Below, piece by piece: positions 32,435 to 43,840 of a DNA stretch of 64,000 nt. The position numbers were made by a program, and so were the translations under genes. Below the pieces are notes generated by a model. That model searched no databases. It saw nothing but the letters and a program-made list of their open reading frames with translations, and was not told where the DNA came from. Numbering within the stretch: the stretch's first letter is position 1; every line of letters begins with the position of its first letter. This stretch comes from Miscanthus floridulus (Eukaryota; Streptophyta; Magnoliopsida; Poales; Poaceae), in the NCBI RefSeq assembly GCF_019320115.1, contig NC_089598.1, positions 25,016,564-25,080,563 of the forward strand. Direction: 5' to 3'.

Positions 32435-33060
32435 TCTCGTGTGCTCTCTAAACGATTAGAAGCTGCAGTTTCAGACAGACACTAACAACTAAGCTTAAAT
32501 TGGTCAAAAAACAGCCTAATATCCAAATCTCAATTGAAAATAAACTGCATTAGTCAACCAATCCCCCTCCCCCCATCACACCTAGAGCAGATTAGAGTCC
32601 ACTCGATCCACGCACATAAGAGAACTCAATTAAATCAAGCGCGCCTATTGCAGTACCAAACACCTAACTGAATCTACACTCCGATCCACTAAACGAGAAA
32701 AGATGGACCACAATCGGAATCGGATCGGAGTACGTCAAACTGACCCCAAATCCCACTCCTAAACCGGCCAAATCCAACACCCAACAAGCGAGAATCCCAG
32801 CGGGTAGTACCTTATGGCTGGGGCCTGGGGGTGCTTCGGAATCTGGCTGCCGTGTGTGAGAAGCGAGTTGGGGGCAGAGGACGGGAGAAGATAAACCCTA
32901 TGCTAGGAGAGTACAGCAACGGCGTCGAGCCAAAGCCCAGCCCGCACTTTTTATCCCCAACGCCAGCGCGTCCGCTGCGCCGCGGCCGCCCGGTTACCCT
33001 GCGCCGATTTGGGCTTGCGCACGGGAGTTTCCACTGAGTTTGGATGGATTTGGGCGGGGT
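32435..33060 (-). promoter_or_regulatory. CPN20 5' UTR, 5' UTR intron and core promoter
   Basis: Upstream of the ATG on the minus strand, a donor after CCATAAG (exon end 32811) and an acceptor CTGCAG (exon resumes at 32462) suggest a 348-bp leader intron (32463-32810). A TATA-like GGATAAAAAGTG reads leftward at about 32957-32944. An AAACCCTA telo-box (plus strand, about 32893-32900) lies in the predicted leader; such boxes are common near start sites of highly expressed housekeeping genes. A transposon begins at 33212, a few hundred bases upstream. The start site itself is inferred. Confidence 0.55.
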
Positions 33061-33959
33061 AAGCTGCTCCGGAGGGGTACGGTACCGGCCTATGCCGAGC
33101 GGGGCTAACCGCTTGGCTTTGGCTGGTTGGTGGTGCGTGCCTGCTGCGTAGCGACCGGATGGTTCTAGAACGTCCTACGGACTGGGTTTGAAATGGGCTA
33201 GACGCCATCTGCCCGTTCGGTAGGCTGGCTCCCCAGCACCAGCCAGCCAATGCTGCTGACCTTCAGTCGTGGCCAGCAGCCTTCAGTCACCAGCTGGTTA
33301 AGACACATTTAAAAATTGGCGTCAATGTATCATAGCTCATGCTGATTTCAAATTTTTGAATTCAAACTACCATGCATCCGTATATGCTCCTATAATGTCA
33401 ATTGAGATACTACACAGCAAGTCCAACCTGGCTATATTGAGTTCAGAGGACATAATACTCGCTACACAAAATAATGCATAACACAACACAGAGTAAGCCT
33501 TTTAGCACTAGCAACTGATTATCAAACAGACTTGCCCTCCTATGCACCGACCTCCTGCAAGTGCTCCACGTCCAATGTGGTCTTGCACCCCACTGCCATC
33601 TGCAAGTAAAGAACAATTAGCTATTGGTCCGGCACATCCACAAGTATACAAGGGTTCCTATGCAGACTTCACAGAAAAATCCACACTCTTCAAATGAGTT
33701 GATGGAACTCCACACAAAAAAGGCATGCTCTAAGATTTTACCTGTCAAAGCAAGCTTTAAACCATATCTTGCATGCTTGGCAAAAAAACACCAGGTGTAT
33801 CAAGCACATACATACTGGGATCAGTTGTAATCTGTACATGACAAATAAGGTTGGTAGTTTATTGAGCAGATCACTAAAGAAAAGAAGCCACGTATTTAAA
33901 TTTCAGGAAATAAATATTACTTGTATTGTTACGCAACCAAAACAAGCAAATGATGGATA

Positions 33960-35160
33960 AAAGTGAAGCAAAGAGGATATTAACAAGTACCAAAAAGGAA
34001 GCTCCAGTACAGTAGGTGGTCTAGCTCTCAACCCATATCTCTTGTATTGTTCATTCAAAGATTTCACAAGCTCCTCAAGAATCTGTTGTATCTTATTAGC
34101 CCGCTCCTGTTAACAGAGGGCAAAGGAGGTCAGACAACAGATGTAAAGCATGATGCAATGAAAGATATTTGATGAACAAAAAAATACAAACCTCTAGCTT
34201 CTCATCACTTTCATCCCCTTTTTTGCAGCTTAACTATTGCGTTATAAAGTTCCAACTTCTCCTGCAAACATACAAACTAGTAATAATATGCTCACAGCCA
34301 GATCTCGAGGATGAAGTTGATAGCATTCTAATAGAATCACAAATATACCTGGATCTCACGGAAAGTGGCCTCATCCATTGTTAGCTTGGATGCCACATCT
34401 CCACCCTTCTTGCATCTCTCATCATATTTTGCAGAAAGGGATTGGACCAGAATATAGAATTGATAGCTGTGCCATTCATATAAAACAGCATTAGAACAAA
34501 GAGTGGCCACTCTTACATGCCATCATACAAGGGACTTCATAGGACATTAGTCAAATTGTAACAAAAATTATAATGCCCAAAAGTCTTGTTGTAGCTTCTA
34601 CCAAAGTAATATATGATGTGATACCACTAAATATGGTCTCATGAGATCTAAAAACTTGTACTTATTCCACTAGCATGTAACAACAGGAAGCTTGTACAAA
34701 CGAAGTTAAAATAGTATGAGATCCTAGAGCTTATTTTCATCAAACTTTTCTGCTTCTGCCAGCACTTCAGAATCCACCAGGATCTTCTACAAACGGTAAT
34801 TACCCAAAAAGGTAGGACATACAATCAGAGAGCCCAACTAATCAAAGGTTACAGAACAAAAATTACCTCACGTTTATCAGCAGACATACTTTCTGAGACT
34901 TCATAAAACCTGTTGTCGCACCTACTCTTGTACAGAATCTAGGACAACATGACAAAAATAAGTCCGGCATGGATACATTAAATTAGGACAGCAGAGGTTG
35001 AATGGAAATGCTTTAAAGGAAGCTGAAACTAGCACATGACAAACTGAATCAAATACATGTGTGCCGTGGATATCATAACCTTTGCAACCGGAAGCACAGC
35101 TTGACAAGCACGAAGCACGTCTTCTTCCGTCAACTGGAAGCTTCTCTTATTCTTTACCTG
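33960..35160 (-). pseudogene. Captured multi-exon gene fragment of unknown identity
   Basis: Six short exon-like blocks with GT/AG-like borders occur in order on the minus strand: about 35158-35082 (KNKRSFQLTEEDVLRACQAV), 34939-34868 (ILYKSRCDNRFYEVSESM), 34795-34735 (KILVDSEVLAEAEKFDE), 34470-34350 (SLSAKYDERCKKGGDVASKL), 34262-34195 (EKLELYNAIVKLQK) and 34110-33990 (ERANKIQQILEELVKSLNEQ). Composition suggests an alpha-helical, coiled-coil-prone protein. One extra A in the fifth block shifts the frame. I do not recognise the parent gene. It is neither Harbinger transposase nor Myb-like, so capture from the host genome is the likeliest origin. Confidence 0.5.
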
Positions 35161-35575
35161 CAGCCTGCGCAGTTGCAAACTCATATTACGTCTGGTTCAA
35201 TCATCCATATGACCAAACAAAGGAACAAATACGATGAAATCATACATCTGAGGAACAGAATCCTTGAAGTCAAGCCTAAGCTGTATCTGCCCACTGCATC
35301 CCAAGGTGAATCACATAAACAGTGTACCAACAACTCCATTGTCCGTACACAAATTAACCAGAATATTACATCACATCACCAAACAGTACAGAACTTCGCA
35401 CTTGTAGTTCTGTCCATACAATTCGTCATACATCAATGAACACAATTAGATAGTCCCATACACCTTTTTTTTGAAACGAACATAGTCCCACACAACCTTA
35501 CACATGCACACGACAAGACTGCCATGGAATTGTACCTACAGCTACTGGTTCGTAAAACAACTGCCTTGACCTACA

Positions 35576-36838
35576 TCAGACATTGCTCCACACCGCCGTG
35601 GATATCAGCTCCCTAAGGCCAGAGATAGGGGTTCCCAGATTTAAGTCAACCCACTGCGGCACCTCGTACGAGGGTGGATCTGCGCCGTACTTACGCATCC
35701 ACAAAAAGTTATCTAAAGCAAAGCATGAAATGATTATCATAGCCTGCTTCATCCTACTGCAGTACGGCACCCCACCCAGAATATGCCAGCGTTCTTTCAA
35801 CACCCCAAACCTCCTTTCAATTACATTCCGCAACTTTGCATGAATGTAGTTGAATTTCTCCTCCCTCTGCAATTGCTGCAAATCTATGCCCCTAAAGTCG
35901 TTGATGTGATACCTTGTGTTTTTGTAGGGAGTCATGTAACCTGCCATCTCCTTGTAACCCGCGTCCGCCAGGTAGTACTGGCCTACAAGCAATGAAAGCA
36001 ACCATCAGCTATCGTAGCAAATTGAACACAAGTATGCTTCAATTCATGTACTACAAGCAAAAAACAAGGAATGTGAACAGGCAGGCATCACGAACCTGGT
36101 GGGGGATGTGGGAATGAAGCGTTGTCCTGATAGTCTTTCAACACCGCCATGTTATGACATACCCCCTGCCTTCCTAGCCCCCACGTATGTGAAATGGCCA
36201 TCCATATCAACGATGGCACAAACATTAATTGTTGTTTCACCTTTCCTATTGTAGAAATCAGCCTTTGCTTAGCGGTTAACCTCAACGTTTATGTGCGTGC
36301 CATCTATAGCACCTATGCATCCATCAAACCATGGTGAATGTGCAGCAAGTTTGTGGCTTACATGAGTGTAGTTCCTATTTGCTGGCACTAGAACAGTATC
36401 TGCCCAACGATACATTACCTCGGCAACTACTGTAATCTTCCTGCTAACTATATCTAAAGACCTTTCAAACCTATCCTTGCACTCTCTACTAGCCGATTGG
36501 TGGGCACAGGTCCAGATGTACATGCCTAGAGCTTCTACTGAGGTGCACTTATCTGTTTCTGGCAGCCCAAACGGCAGTAGGGTTTCATGCAAATGCATGA
36601 AGGTATTAGGTGACATGCGCAAATTCTCTAAACATCTAGTATTGTCGGCTAGTGTAAGATGCATCCATTGGGCTCCTGTTAGCTTAGGAATGGGACAAGG
36701 AGGATTTACCTCAGGCCTTTGTTGTGACATAAGCCCTTTCAGCAGGACAAATGCTGTCTTTGCCACGGTCACATTGCTCGGTCCTTCACTAGAAGTGTCG
36801 CTGTAGGATGACTCGTCAGTGCTGCTCATGCTGCTCAT
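35576..36838 (-). pseudogene. HARBI1-like transposase (DDE_Tnp_4), broken
   Basis: The N-terminal half (36838-36269, 189 codons) includes a helix-turn-helix-like region and the first catalytic Asp in CIGAIDGTHINVE. It ends at a TAG (36269-36271). The frame continues as DFYNRKGETTINVCAIVDMDG and then shifts by one base near 36165-36180. An intron of about 85 bp (about 36086-36003) precedes the last exon (to 35576). That exon carries the second Asp (YYLADAGYKEMAGYM) and the catalytic Glu (RNVIERRFGVLKERW). All three acidic residues survive, but the stop and the frameshift prevent a full product. Confidence 0.85.
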
Positions 36839-37356
36839 GATGCTACCTGCAATTGGGCAGACATAAGACAGATTGTCATGCCGATATTAGGAACAAATCA
36901 AGTGCAAATAATTGAACATATGACGATACCTAAACTAGGTAGGACCTTCAAAACAGGTTGGAATGTACATGGGAAAAGTGATACACGCATAATTTGTTAC
37001 AACACTCACAGCAGTACACTAATTTTTTATTCAAAACACGAGACAACGACATGCACTTAGTTCTCAACAATGGTCTTTGGTTATAAGAAAAAAACGAACA
37101 TAAGGATACAACAACCGAATGAACTCAACATGCACATGGTGGATATCCGCAAACAGGTGAAAAACAACGAATGTGCTGATCAATGGGACTTGTTGGAGCA
37201 CACAAAGGCCCACGTCACTTTGATCCAGTTCAGCCGGCCCTCTTTAGATTCCATGTCTAGAAAACCCTAGCGACTGAGCCTGTCTCTACAAAGGTTCAGG
37301 GCTTGCACGAATACTTCATCAGCCTCGCTAATACCATCTTGCAGCAGAATGTTTCA

Positions 37357-38130
37357 GACTTGGGCCAACTCCTGAGCATCGGTTTTGTGACGGGCCTTCT
37401 GGGACCTAGCCTCTCTGAGAAATTGGCCGAGGTCTTCAAGGCACTCTTCTACAGATGGAGTTTGGCTACTCTTCTTGCTGCGAGGACTGTTCACTGAAAA
37501 TTCCCTATGGACTCTCTTCGAGGGCTGATGAGTACTAGGTGGCTCGACCAGCTCGTCCAACAAGGCTGGAGGAGTGTGAGGGCTTCCATTACTAGGTGAC
37601 TTGTTAGGTCGATGCCCCCCCCCCGCCGATACCAACTGGCCCTTGTCACGTGGGGTGCGTCCCAAAATCGTGATCAGTTGCTCACAGCATTGGGGCTGTT
37701 TGAACTTATTTCTAGCGGGTTGGCTACTTTCCTGCACGTGTTGCAGTGATGTCAAAGTTAGTACTGAGTTAGTAGGAACCTAATTGCTATAAAAAATCAA
37801 AGAAATGCGTGTAGTTAGTACCCCGGGGCTGGTGCCATACCACTTGGGGTCAGCTGTAACCTCTCCAGTCAGCGGGTCACGGCCTAGCCCAGTATGGGTC
37901 TGGCCGTCGCGCCAGTTGAAGTAACAACGTTTCAGCTTATTGTACTTGTTCTGGCACACTTTCTTGTTGTACCCAAGGTCCGTGATTTGGTTGAAGTCAT
38001 GAGTGATTTTGGTCCACGCTAGTGAGGTTGGACCGTGGGCAGAGGTCTAGTGACAGACCTCTTTTTGCTGGATGATGAGGTCAAGAAGGACAGAGGTTGC
38101 TCTGTCGTCCCACACAGCACGGTCCTAGCT
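37357..38130 (-). pseudogene. Harbinger accessory ORF with Myb/SANT-like domain
   Basis: Minus-strand translation of about 38130-37822 gives a trihelix Myb-like fold (LLDLIIQQKEV, then AWTKITHDFNQITDLGY, CQNKYNKLKRCYFNWRDG, DPKWYGTSPG). An in-frame TAG interrupts it near 38050 (after KEVCH). A probable intron (about 37820-37740) follows. The C-terminal exon (37755-37354) is Ser/Pro/Lys-rich. In this superfamily the Myb-like partner helps bring the transposase to the termini. The stop makes this copy a pseudogene. Confidence 0.72.
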
Positions 38131-38139
38131 CATCTGATT

Positions 38140-40095
38140 CAAGGATCAACAAAGCTATTAGTAATGCACCAGTCGCAAAATCTGCTGGTATAGATATACT
38201 AATTGATTTGTAATGCTTTCTTCTATCACGGATACTACTAGTTGCCTGAAAGTGTAGGAAGCATAGAGCAAACCAAAGAACTAAATAACTAGAACACTTG
38301 TCCCTTAAATGAATTATAGGAATCAATTGGTACTATGCTATTTCTCCACCACAGCCAAACCCTCGGCAAAAATAGAGAACAAAAAAGGAGACAACAACAA
38401 AGGCAACACACACAAAAGAGAGAGAGAAATCACAGTCATGTGGCTTGTGTGAACAGCCTAGAGGATGGAACTCCACACAACCAAGAATCTGGTGGAAACT
38501 AAGAACTGAGCATACATTTGCAAAGGACAACTAAAAACCAAATGCAAACTGCAAAATGACAAATAGTATCCCTAACTTGCCTTTTGCGGCCGTTTTTGGC
38601 CTTTTGAGCGGAGGTTGTAGTGCCTGCCAGCAGTTGGAGAGCAAGACGAAGCCGATGACGCTGCCAGTTTGGGCAGCGCTGATCACAACCGAACGAAACG
38701 TCCCTTCTATGACTGCACTGCAAGCATAGAGCACAATTGTAAGATGAAAAACTTAATCTGAAAAACTAAACATTGAAAGGGGTAAAGAACATCGCATGTC
38801 TACTGTGTAACATAATCCCTTCCATTTCAGACTCGAGTTATGTGTGGTACGTATGAATATCAAGGCAATGATAAATAAGGCAAAGATCATTGAGTAATTG
38901 CGTTCATACAACAGTCAAATAGACAACAGCGAAGGTCTGTGGACATTGTAAATATGGTGTTCATTGCAATCTTAAATCAAATTGTTGGTATAGGTACACA
39001 AATGGTTTGTAATCTACAAACCATTAGATATGCCTTGTAAGTCATAAGTTACTAAAATGCAATAACAGCAAACAGGAATCTTAGTAGAAGTTGGCCCATG
39101 CAAGCAAAATGATTACACAGCTAGTTGCATGAGAATCAAATGACACAAGTGCACCGAAGATACATATCTGATTAACCTAGCATCTCTTCATGTACAGAAG
39201 ACATTTAATAACAATTCTAGAATAAAATATCACAAGTATTGTTCAAAAATAGCACAAGTATTGTTAAAAAATAGCGCTTCAATGAAATGGAATCCTATGG
39301 ATTGCTGATAGTGATTGAAGACATTAGTTCTAGCACTCAACTAATACTTTGCAAGCACACATTGACACAGGAGATACACTACTGATTAGGAGTTTAAGAC
39401 TGCATTCTATAGAATATTTAGCAGGTACAAAAAAGGAAGGGAAATAGATCGAAGTTAGTGTATGGTAATAAACTAATAATAGATCAAAAAGAGACATGAG
39501 TATATGTTGGATCTCAGATCCGGCGGAGTCAAACTACGCGGCGTCGGGTTCCTGGGGGGCTTATCGGGGTGGAAGGAGTCGCCGTTGATGGAGGTGGGGT
39601 CCGAGGAGGGAGGCTGAGCCCACTGTCAGTGAGGCACGCCGAGAGTGAGGGAAACCCTAGCCGCACGGAGGTCCAACTACAAGCACGACCAGCTGTGGCT
39701 CAAAGGCGGCCAGGTGAGAGGACGGAGGCGTGGGATCCAGGTTACCTGCCTGGCCGAAGGTGTCGTCGATGGAGGTAGGGGTGGGGGAAGAGGACGACGA
39801 CACTTTCACCGCAGCCCCACCGAGGAGGACGGAGTACATAGGCGGCCGAGCCCGGATCTGGGGGCCACCGATGGCGGTCGTCGACGCGGCGCAGGCTACC
39901 GCCCGTAGATGCGCGGCGCGAAGGCGAGGAGCGACGCGTTAGCATGGAACCCTAGCCACCACGAGCGATGGGAGGAAGGGGAGAAAGTGATGGACGTGAC
40001 TTAGCAACGGATATAAGCCAGCTGTTCGGCTGGTGCGGCTGGTGCTGGGCTGCCGAACGGCTGGGCCAGCCAGCCCAGCCAGCCTACCGAACGGG
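38140..40095. other. Right arm of the Harbinger element, with GC-rich end
   Basis: 38140-39500 is AT-rich without credible coding. 39500-39990 is GC-rich and contains two AAACCCTAG-type boxes (about 39650 and 39947). On the minus strand there is an open stretch, 39839-39657, that meets a donor-like GGTAACC. This resembles a promoter plus 5' exon, either for the element genes or captured. The terminal 90 bases are AGCC/CAGC-rich and partly self-complementary. Confidence 0.4.
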
Positions 40096-40098
40096 CTG

Positions 40099-40222
40099 CA
40101 TATTTGGTAGCAGTATCAGATTAAAAAAAGGGCTAGCGCATGGACGTAGCTCCCGCACGCTATCTCGCACCACATCCCACCACCCAAGTCCCCATCCCAT
40201 CCAGCGCTCGCGCCCGTGCCCC
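40099..40222. other. Spacer between the Harbinger and Mutator elements
   Basis: Short GC-rich sequence (GGGCTAGCGCATGGACG and following). It probably belongs to the repeat that was split by the Mutator-like insertion and continues at 51103. Confidence 0.4.
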
Positions 40223-40490
40223 TGAATTTTTTACAATTTGGCCCTTTTTTTGAAAGTTTCTCACAAATAGACACCTGGCAGAAAGAATTCAGGAAATGGA
40301 CCCTTAGCTCGGCGCCATTGATGCTGGCGCCGAGCTCGGCGCCACCGTCTCTGGCGTCGAGCTCCTAGGCACGGTCGGTGACCTACCAGGGGGCTCGGCG
40401 CTAGAGTGACTGGCACCGAGCTCGGCGCCGTAGATCTTGGCGCCGAGCTCGACGCCGTAGTGAGTGGCGCCGAGCTCCCTGCATTTAACC
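40223..40490 (+). repeat. Left terminal inverted repeat of the MULE
   Basis: About 270 bp matching the right terminus in inverted orientation with scattered substitutions. It contains repeated palindromic GGCGCCGAGCTCGGCGCC modules (about 40310-40480). A pyrimidine-rich leader and a donor-like GCAAGGTATCC (about 40632) follow, so the TIR probably also acts as promoter for the plus-strand gene. Confidence 0.85.
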
Positions 40491-40980
40491 CCGGCCCAAC
40501 CTTCTTGCCCAAGCATTCTTCCTCTTCTTTCTCCTCCCTCTTGGATTTTTCTCTCCCCACTTCACCCTACCTCACAAATCAACATATTGGACCTTGAAAA
40601 CTTTGATTTGATCCGTAGATCTTCGAGAGCAAGGTATCCTCACTCACCTCCTTGTTTTTTTCGCATCGATTCAGTATATATTAGTCGGATTTTTTAACCT
40701 AAGAATCGTCATCACTTAGGGTTTCATTGTATCCCTCAATATATGTATTATACAACCGTAGGTTCATTCCAAAGCATGGAAAAAGCTAGCAAACCTAGGC
40801 ACATGTAGTTATGTTATGGGTTCATTGTTGTGGATCAAATGAGAAACCCTAGGTTTAGGGTTTAATGTTAACTGCTTTCGATTCTTAGAACGAAATTGGT
40901 TGTATTGTAGTTATGGTTCTCATTGATATTTATTTGTGATATTTTGATTTATGTTTGTTAAATTACATATGTTTTGTTAG

Positions 40981-42792
40981 ATGCAAGAAATGTTTTGGGA
41001 GGAGTTTTGGCGAAAACAGGGTCATCCTCGAGAATTATACCCCGACGTGTCTAGCAAAGATGCCCCGTCCCTCCTGACCTTCCTATCCCTAACTGTGACT
41101 GTGGTTTTCTGGCCCATGTTTTTCAATCGAAACATCCAGACACAGCCGCGTGTTGCTTCTACACATGTAGTCGATTTAATGTAAGAAATTGTTTGCACTA
41201 TCCTTTTTCTTTATTTGTGTAAGTATGGTACTAATATTTTGTTGGAATCTCGTTGTGTAGGACCATGAGATGTGCTTTTTCTTTCAGTGGATCGATGGTG
41301 CAGACAAGTTTGATCATAGGTACCTCTTTTTGATGATTGGTTTAGAGGGAGACATCCACGTGAGCACTTCAAGCAGTGGGTTCCACCCCCTAACCCTCCG
41401 GCAATGATGGCTAAGGAGAAGCACCTAGCCGCAATTAGATGACTCGAGGAACCTCCTCTGTGCGATTACAGAGATCGAGCTATGATAAACCCTAAGAATA
41501 CGTTGGAGTTTATGTGTCCAAACAAGCATGAAGTAAGTGCAAAGTGTATGTGTTAAAATCTTGAGCTATATGTGTTCATGTACTAATGTCTCATTATTTA
41601 GGTGTTTTCAATGGTGAAGTGTCGTTTCAAGGAGTGGTTGTATGGTCCTAAGAACCAATGGCCAGAAGAACCACGGAGGGTTAAGGAAAAGAAGAAAGAA
41701 AGAGTAATCTACAAAGCACCTCCTGTCATGTGCGAATGTGGTGTAAAATCCAACTATGGCCTAGTCCCTTCGGAGCTTGGAATAGGCCATTATTACGGCC
41801 ATATGATTGAGTATGATGAGGTTCGTTATTTTTTTGGTAAACATGAAATCGTATTTTGTTTGTTTTGCTAAGACATATATGATATAATATTTCTTTTGAA
41901 CAGAGCACTAGAAAATGCAGTTGGGAATATTATGATGGTCAAGCTAAGTTCTTGGATGAACTGAAGAAGAGGCAACTAATTGCACGGAAGAGGGGATATG
42001 GACCTGACTAAGAAAAGATGTGTGAGTTTGCTAGACAGCGCGGTATTTATAACCCGATCGATGTTGGGCTTAACAAATGGGGATTGGAGAGGCGGATGAT
42101 GTTAGAGGAGGAGAGGGCAAGGAATGAGGCAAGGGAGGAGACAAGACTACAGATGCAGGTCTTGAACGAGCATGTTGCTACATTATATGCCAGTGAGTGC
42201 TTGAAAACCTTTTTTCGTTGCCTGGTTTTAAATATAATATAATCGTGTTGCTAACTGATTGCATTTTATACATGAAGGGATTGGTTACAGCGGGGAACAA
42301 GCCACAGAGGTGGCTCGTGCAAGGTATGAGGAGAAGAAGTTAGATGACCATAGATCATGAACTGGTCGCACCGTTCAATCACCGATTGTGTTGTCTGATG
42401 AGGGAGACGAGGATGTGGATGACACTGCCAGACTGAGTGAGCTCATTGCTCTAGCAGAGGCGGGCATACAGGCGCAGGAGGCTGAGGATGACACTGATAG
42501 ACTTAGCGAGCTCATCGCTCTAGCAGAGGCGGGCATTCAGGCGCTGGAGGCTAAGGACGACACTGGCAGACTGAGCGAGCTCATCGCTCTAGCAGAGGCA
42601 GGCTTATAGGCAGAGGAGGATGACGACGCGTTCTTCACTCAGGGCGCAGCGGCCGCAGATGAAGCAGAGGCCGCTTACTACAAGCGATAGGCAGGTCAGG
42701 GCAACGCAGTTGAGCCTAGCCACAGCAGTAGGGTTGTAGTAGAGGACTGGTACTCAGATGATGAGTTGCTTACTCAGTACGTTTCAGACTGA
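40981..42792 (+). pseudogene. MULE plus-strand accessory gene: GRF-like zinc finger and 23-residue tandem repeat
   Basis: The ATG at 40981 begins MQEMFWEEFWRKQ. After a frame change at about 41085 the sequence reads NCDCGFLAHVFQSKHPDTAA...CCFYTCSRFN, a GRF-type zinc finger, continued after an intron by CFFFQWIDGADKFD (about 41275). A second CECG...C cluster lies at 41735-41960 (VMCECGVKSNYGLVPSELG, then CSWEYYDGQAKFLDEL). A Glu/Arg-rich coiled coil follows (42060-42180). Then come three tandem copies of a 23-residue unit (DDTxRLSELIALAEAGIQA, 42418-42609) and an acidic tail to 42792. In-frame stops at 42009-42011, 42358-42360 and 42607-42609, plus the early frame change, make it a pseudogene. 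Its function in transposition is unknown. Confidence 0.65.
42418..42609 (+). repeat. Three tandem 69-bp coding repeats
   Basis: The repeat unit encodes a 23-residue Leu/Ala-rich helix-like motif, RLSELIALAEAGIQA. Units are about 90 percent alike by eye and differ mainly at the acidic linker. The last is cut by a TAG. Confidence 0.8.
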
Positions 42793-43079
42793 GGATTTGG
42801 AAGTGCATTTGCCCCTATGTCTTCTGTCGGCACATCGTTGTAGTATTAATATGTTGTGTAATGTGGCATAGTATCGAACTTTTCATTATGTGGTTGTTTT
42901 CATTATCTATGGTCTTAATATTCCGCTTAATGATACGGACGTATTGAAATTTGAACACGTGCTGCAAAAAAACTTAACGACGTACGACATTATATAAATC
43001 AACACATAAAACACATTAAATGGCATGCGACTACATGTACCGAACCTGGGTACAGAGTTTCCTTCGACTAAACCTAACA

Positions 43080-43140
43080 TGCCTTAGGTAATTAAACCAT
43101 GCCTTAGGTAATTAAACCTAACATGCCTTAGGTAATTAAA
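43080..43140. repeat. Short tandem repeat (CATGCCTTAGGTAATTAAAC)
   Basis: Three direct copies of a 20-24 base unit downstream of the MULE GRF gene (minus strand). They lie between convergent genes and have no inferred function. Confidence 0.75.
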
Positions 43141-43189
43141 CCTGGGTACATGTGAAAAAGATAAAGTCATCCTAGTAATGTGACCACAT

Positions 43190-43840
43190 AGCAAATTGTG
43201 TTGCACCTTCTCTATAGTAGCCTCCTGTTGTTGTTGTTGGTGGTGGCGGGGGTGATAGGGGACGCCCCTTGTTCTTGTGGTTAGCGCAGGTGCAATATGG
43301 ATCATTGCAGAGTGCCTCCTATGAATCAGCACCATTATTGTTGTCGTCCTATCCGTCGTCCTTGTAACCGCTGCTAACTTCCCTTTCTAGATCGAAGATA
43401 CGGTCCTGTAGATAGTAGATGTACTCCGCATGTGGATAAATAGGTCGAGGATCGACCCGCCTACTGAACCCACAGTTTTCTTTGGCCAAGGAAGACTACA
43501 ATAAGTATGTCGTGTAAGTGATATACAAGACAAACATATTGAAGAAACAAATAGTAATAGCAATTACCCATGCTCGCGAGCATTTGAAGAAACGACGACC
43601 TCCATCTATTCTCTCGGTGAACATCTGCACTAGGCAGTCCTCACCATGCATGCATTTTGGCCACTTTTCTTTCCTTTCATCGTATCCTCTCAGTGGTGTC
43701 TCTTTGGTTAAATCACTTTTGCTCTCAACTGGGAATCTCTCATAAAGAGCTTCCTCAAAGAAATCGGGACCAAGAGGACCCTCCCACCCCCAGGTAGTCT
43801 CCTTCCCCTTTCCTCTCCCTCTGGACGACCCTCCAGACAT
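43190..43840 (-). pseudogene. MULE GRF-type zinc-finger gene
   Basis: Exon 1 (43840-43568) starts MSGGSSRGRGKGKETTWGWE and ends in a GRF zinc finger: WPKCMHGEDCLVQMF, then DGGRRFFKCSRAW at the splice donor TGG|GTAATT. Exon 2 starts near 43495 (SSLAKENCGFSRRVDPRPIY, YYLQDRIFDLERE) and ends in a Cys/His cluster (CNDPYCTCANHKNKG). Exon 2 carries at least two in-frame stops (about 43350 and 43326). GRF fingers bind single-stranded nucleic acid in other proteins. The role here is unknown. Confidence 0.65.

Larger units (their letters stand above)
33212..40095 (-). mobile_element. PIF/Harbinger-type DNA transposon with captured sequence (6.9 kb)
   Basis: Perfect 19-bp terminal inverted repeats: CCCGTTCGGTAGGCTGGCT at 33212-33230, and its reverse complement ending at 40095. 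A 3-bp duplication CTG (33209-33211 and 40096-40098) flanks it. Internally, on the minus strand, it carries a Myb/SANT-like ORF (about 38130-37357) and a HARBI1-type transposase (36838-35576), the two-gene content expected of this superfamily. The left arm (about 33960-35160) holds exon-like blocks of an unrelated gene. The right arm (39500-39990) is GC-rich. A 3-bp duplication fits the superfamily, although TTA/TAA is the commoner target. It inserted a few hundred bases upstream of CPN20. Confidence 0.82.
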
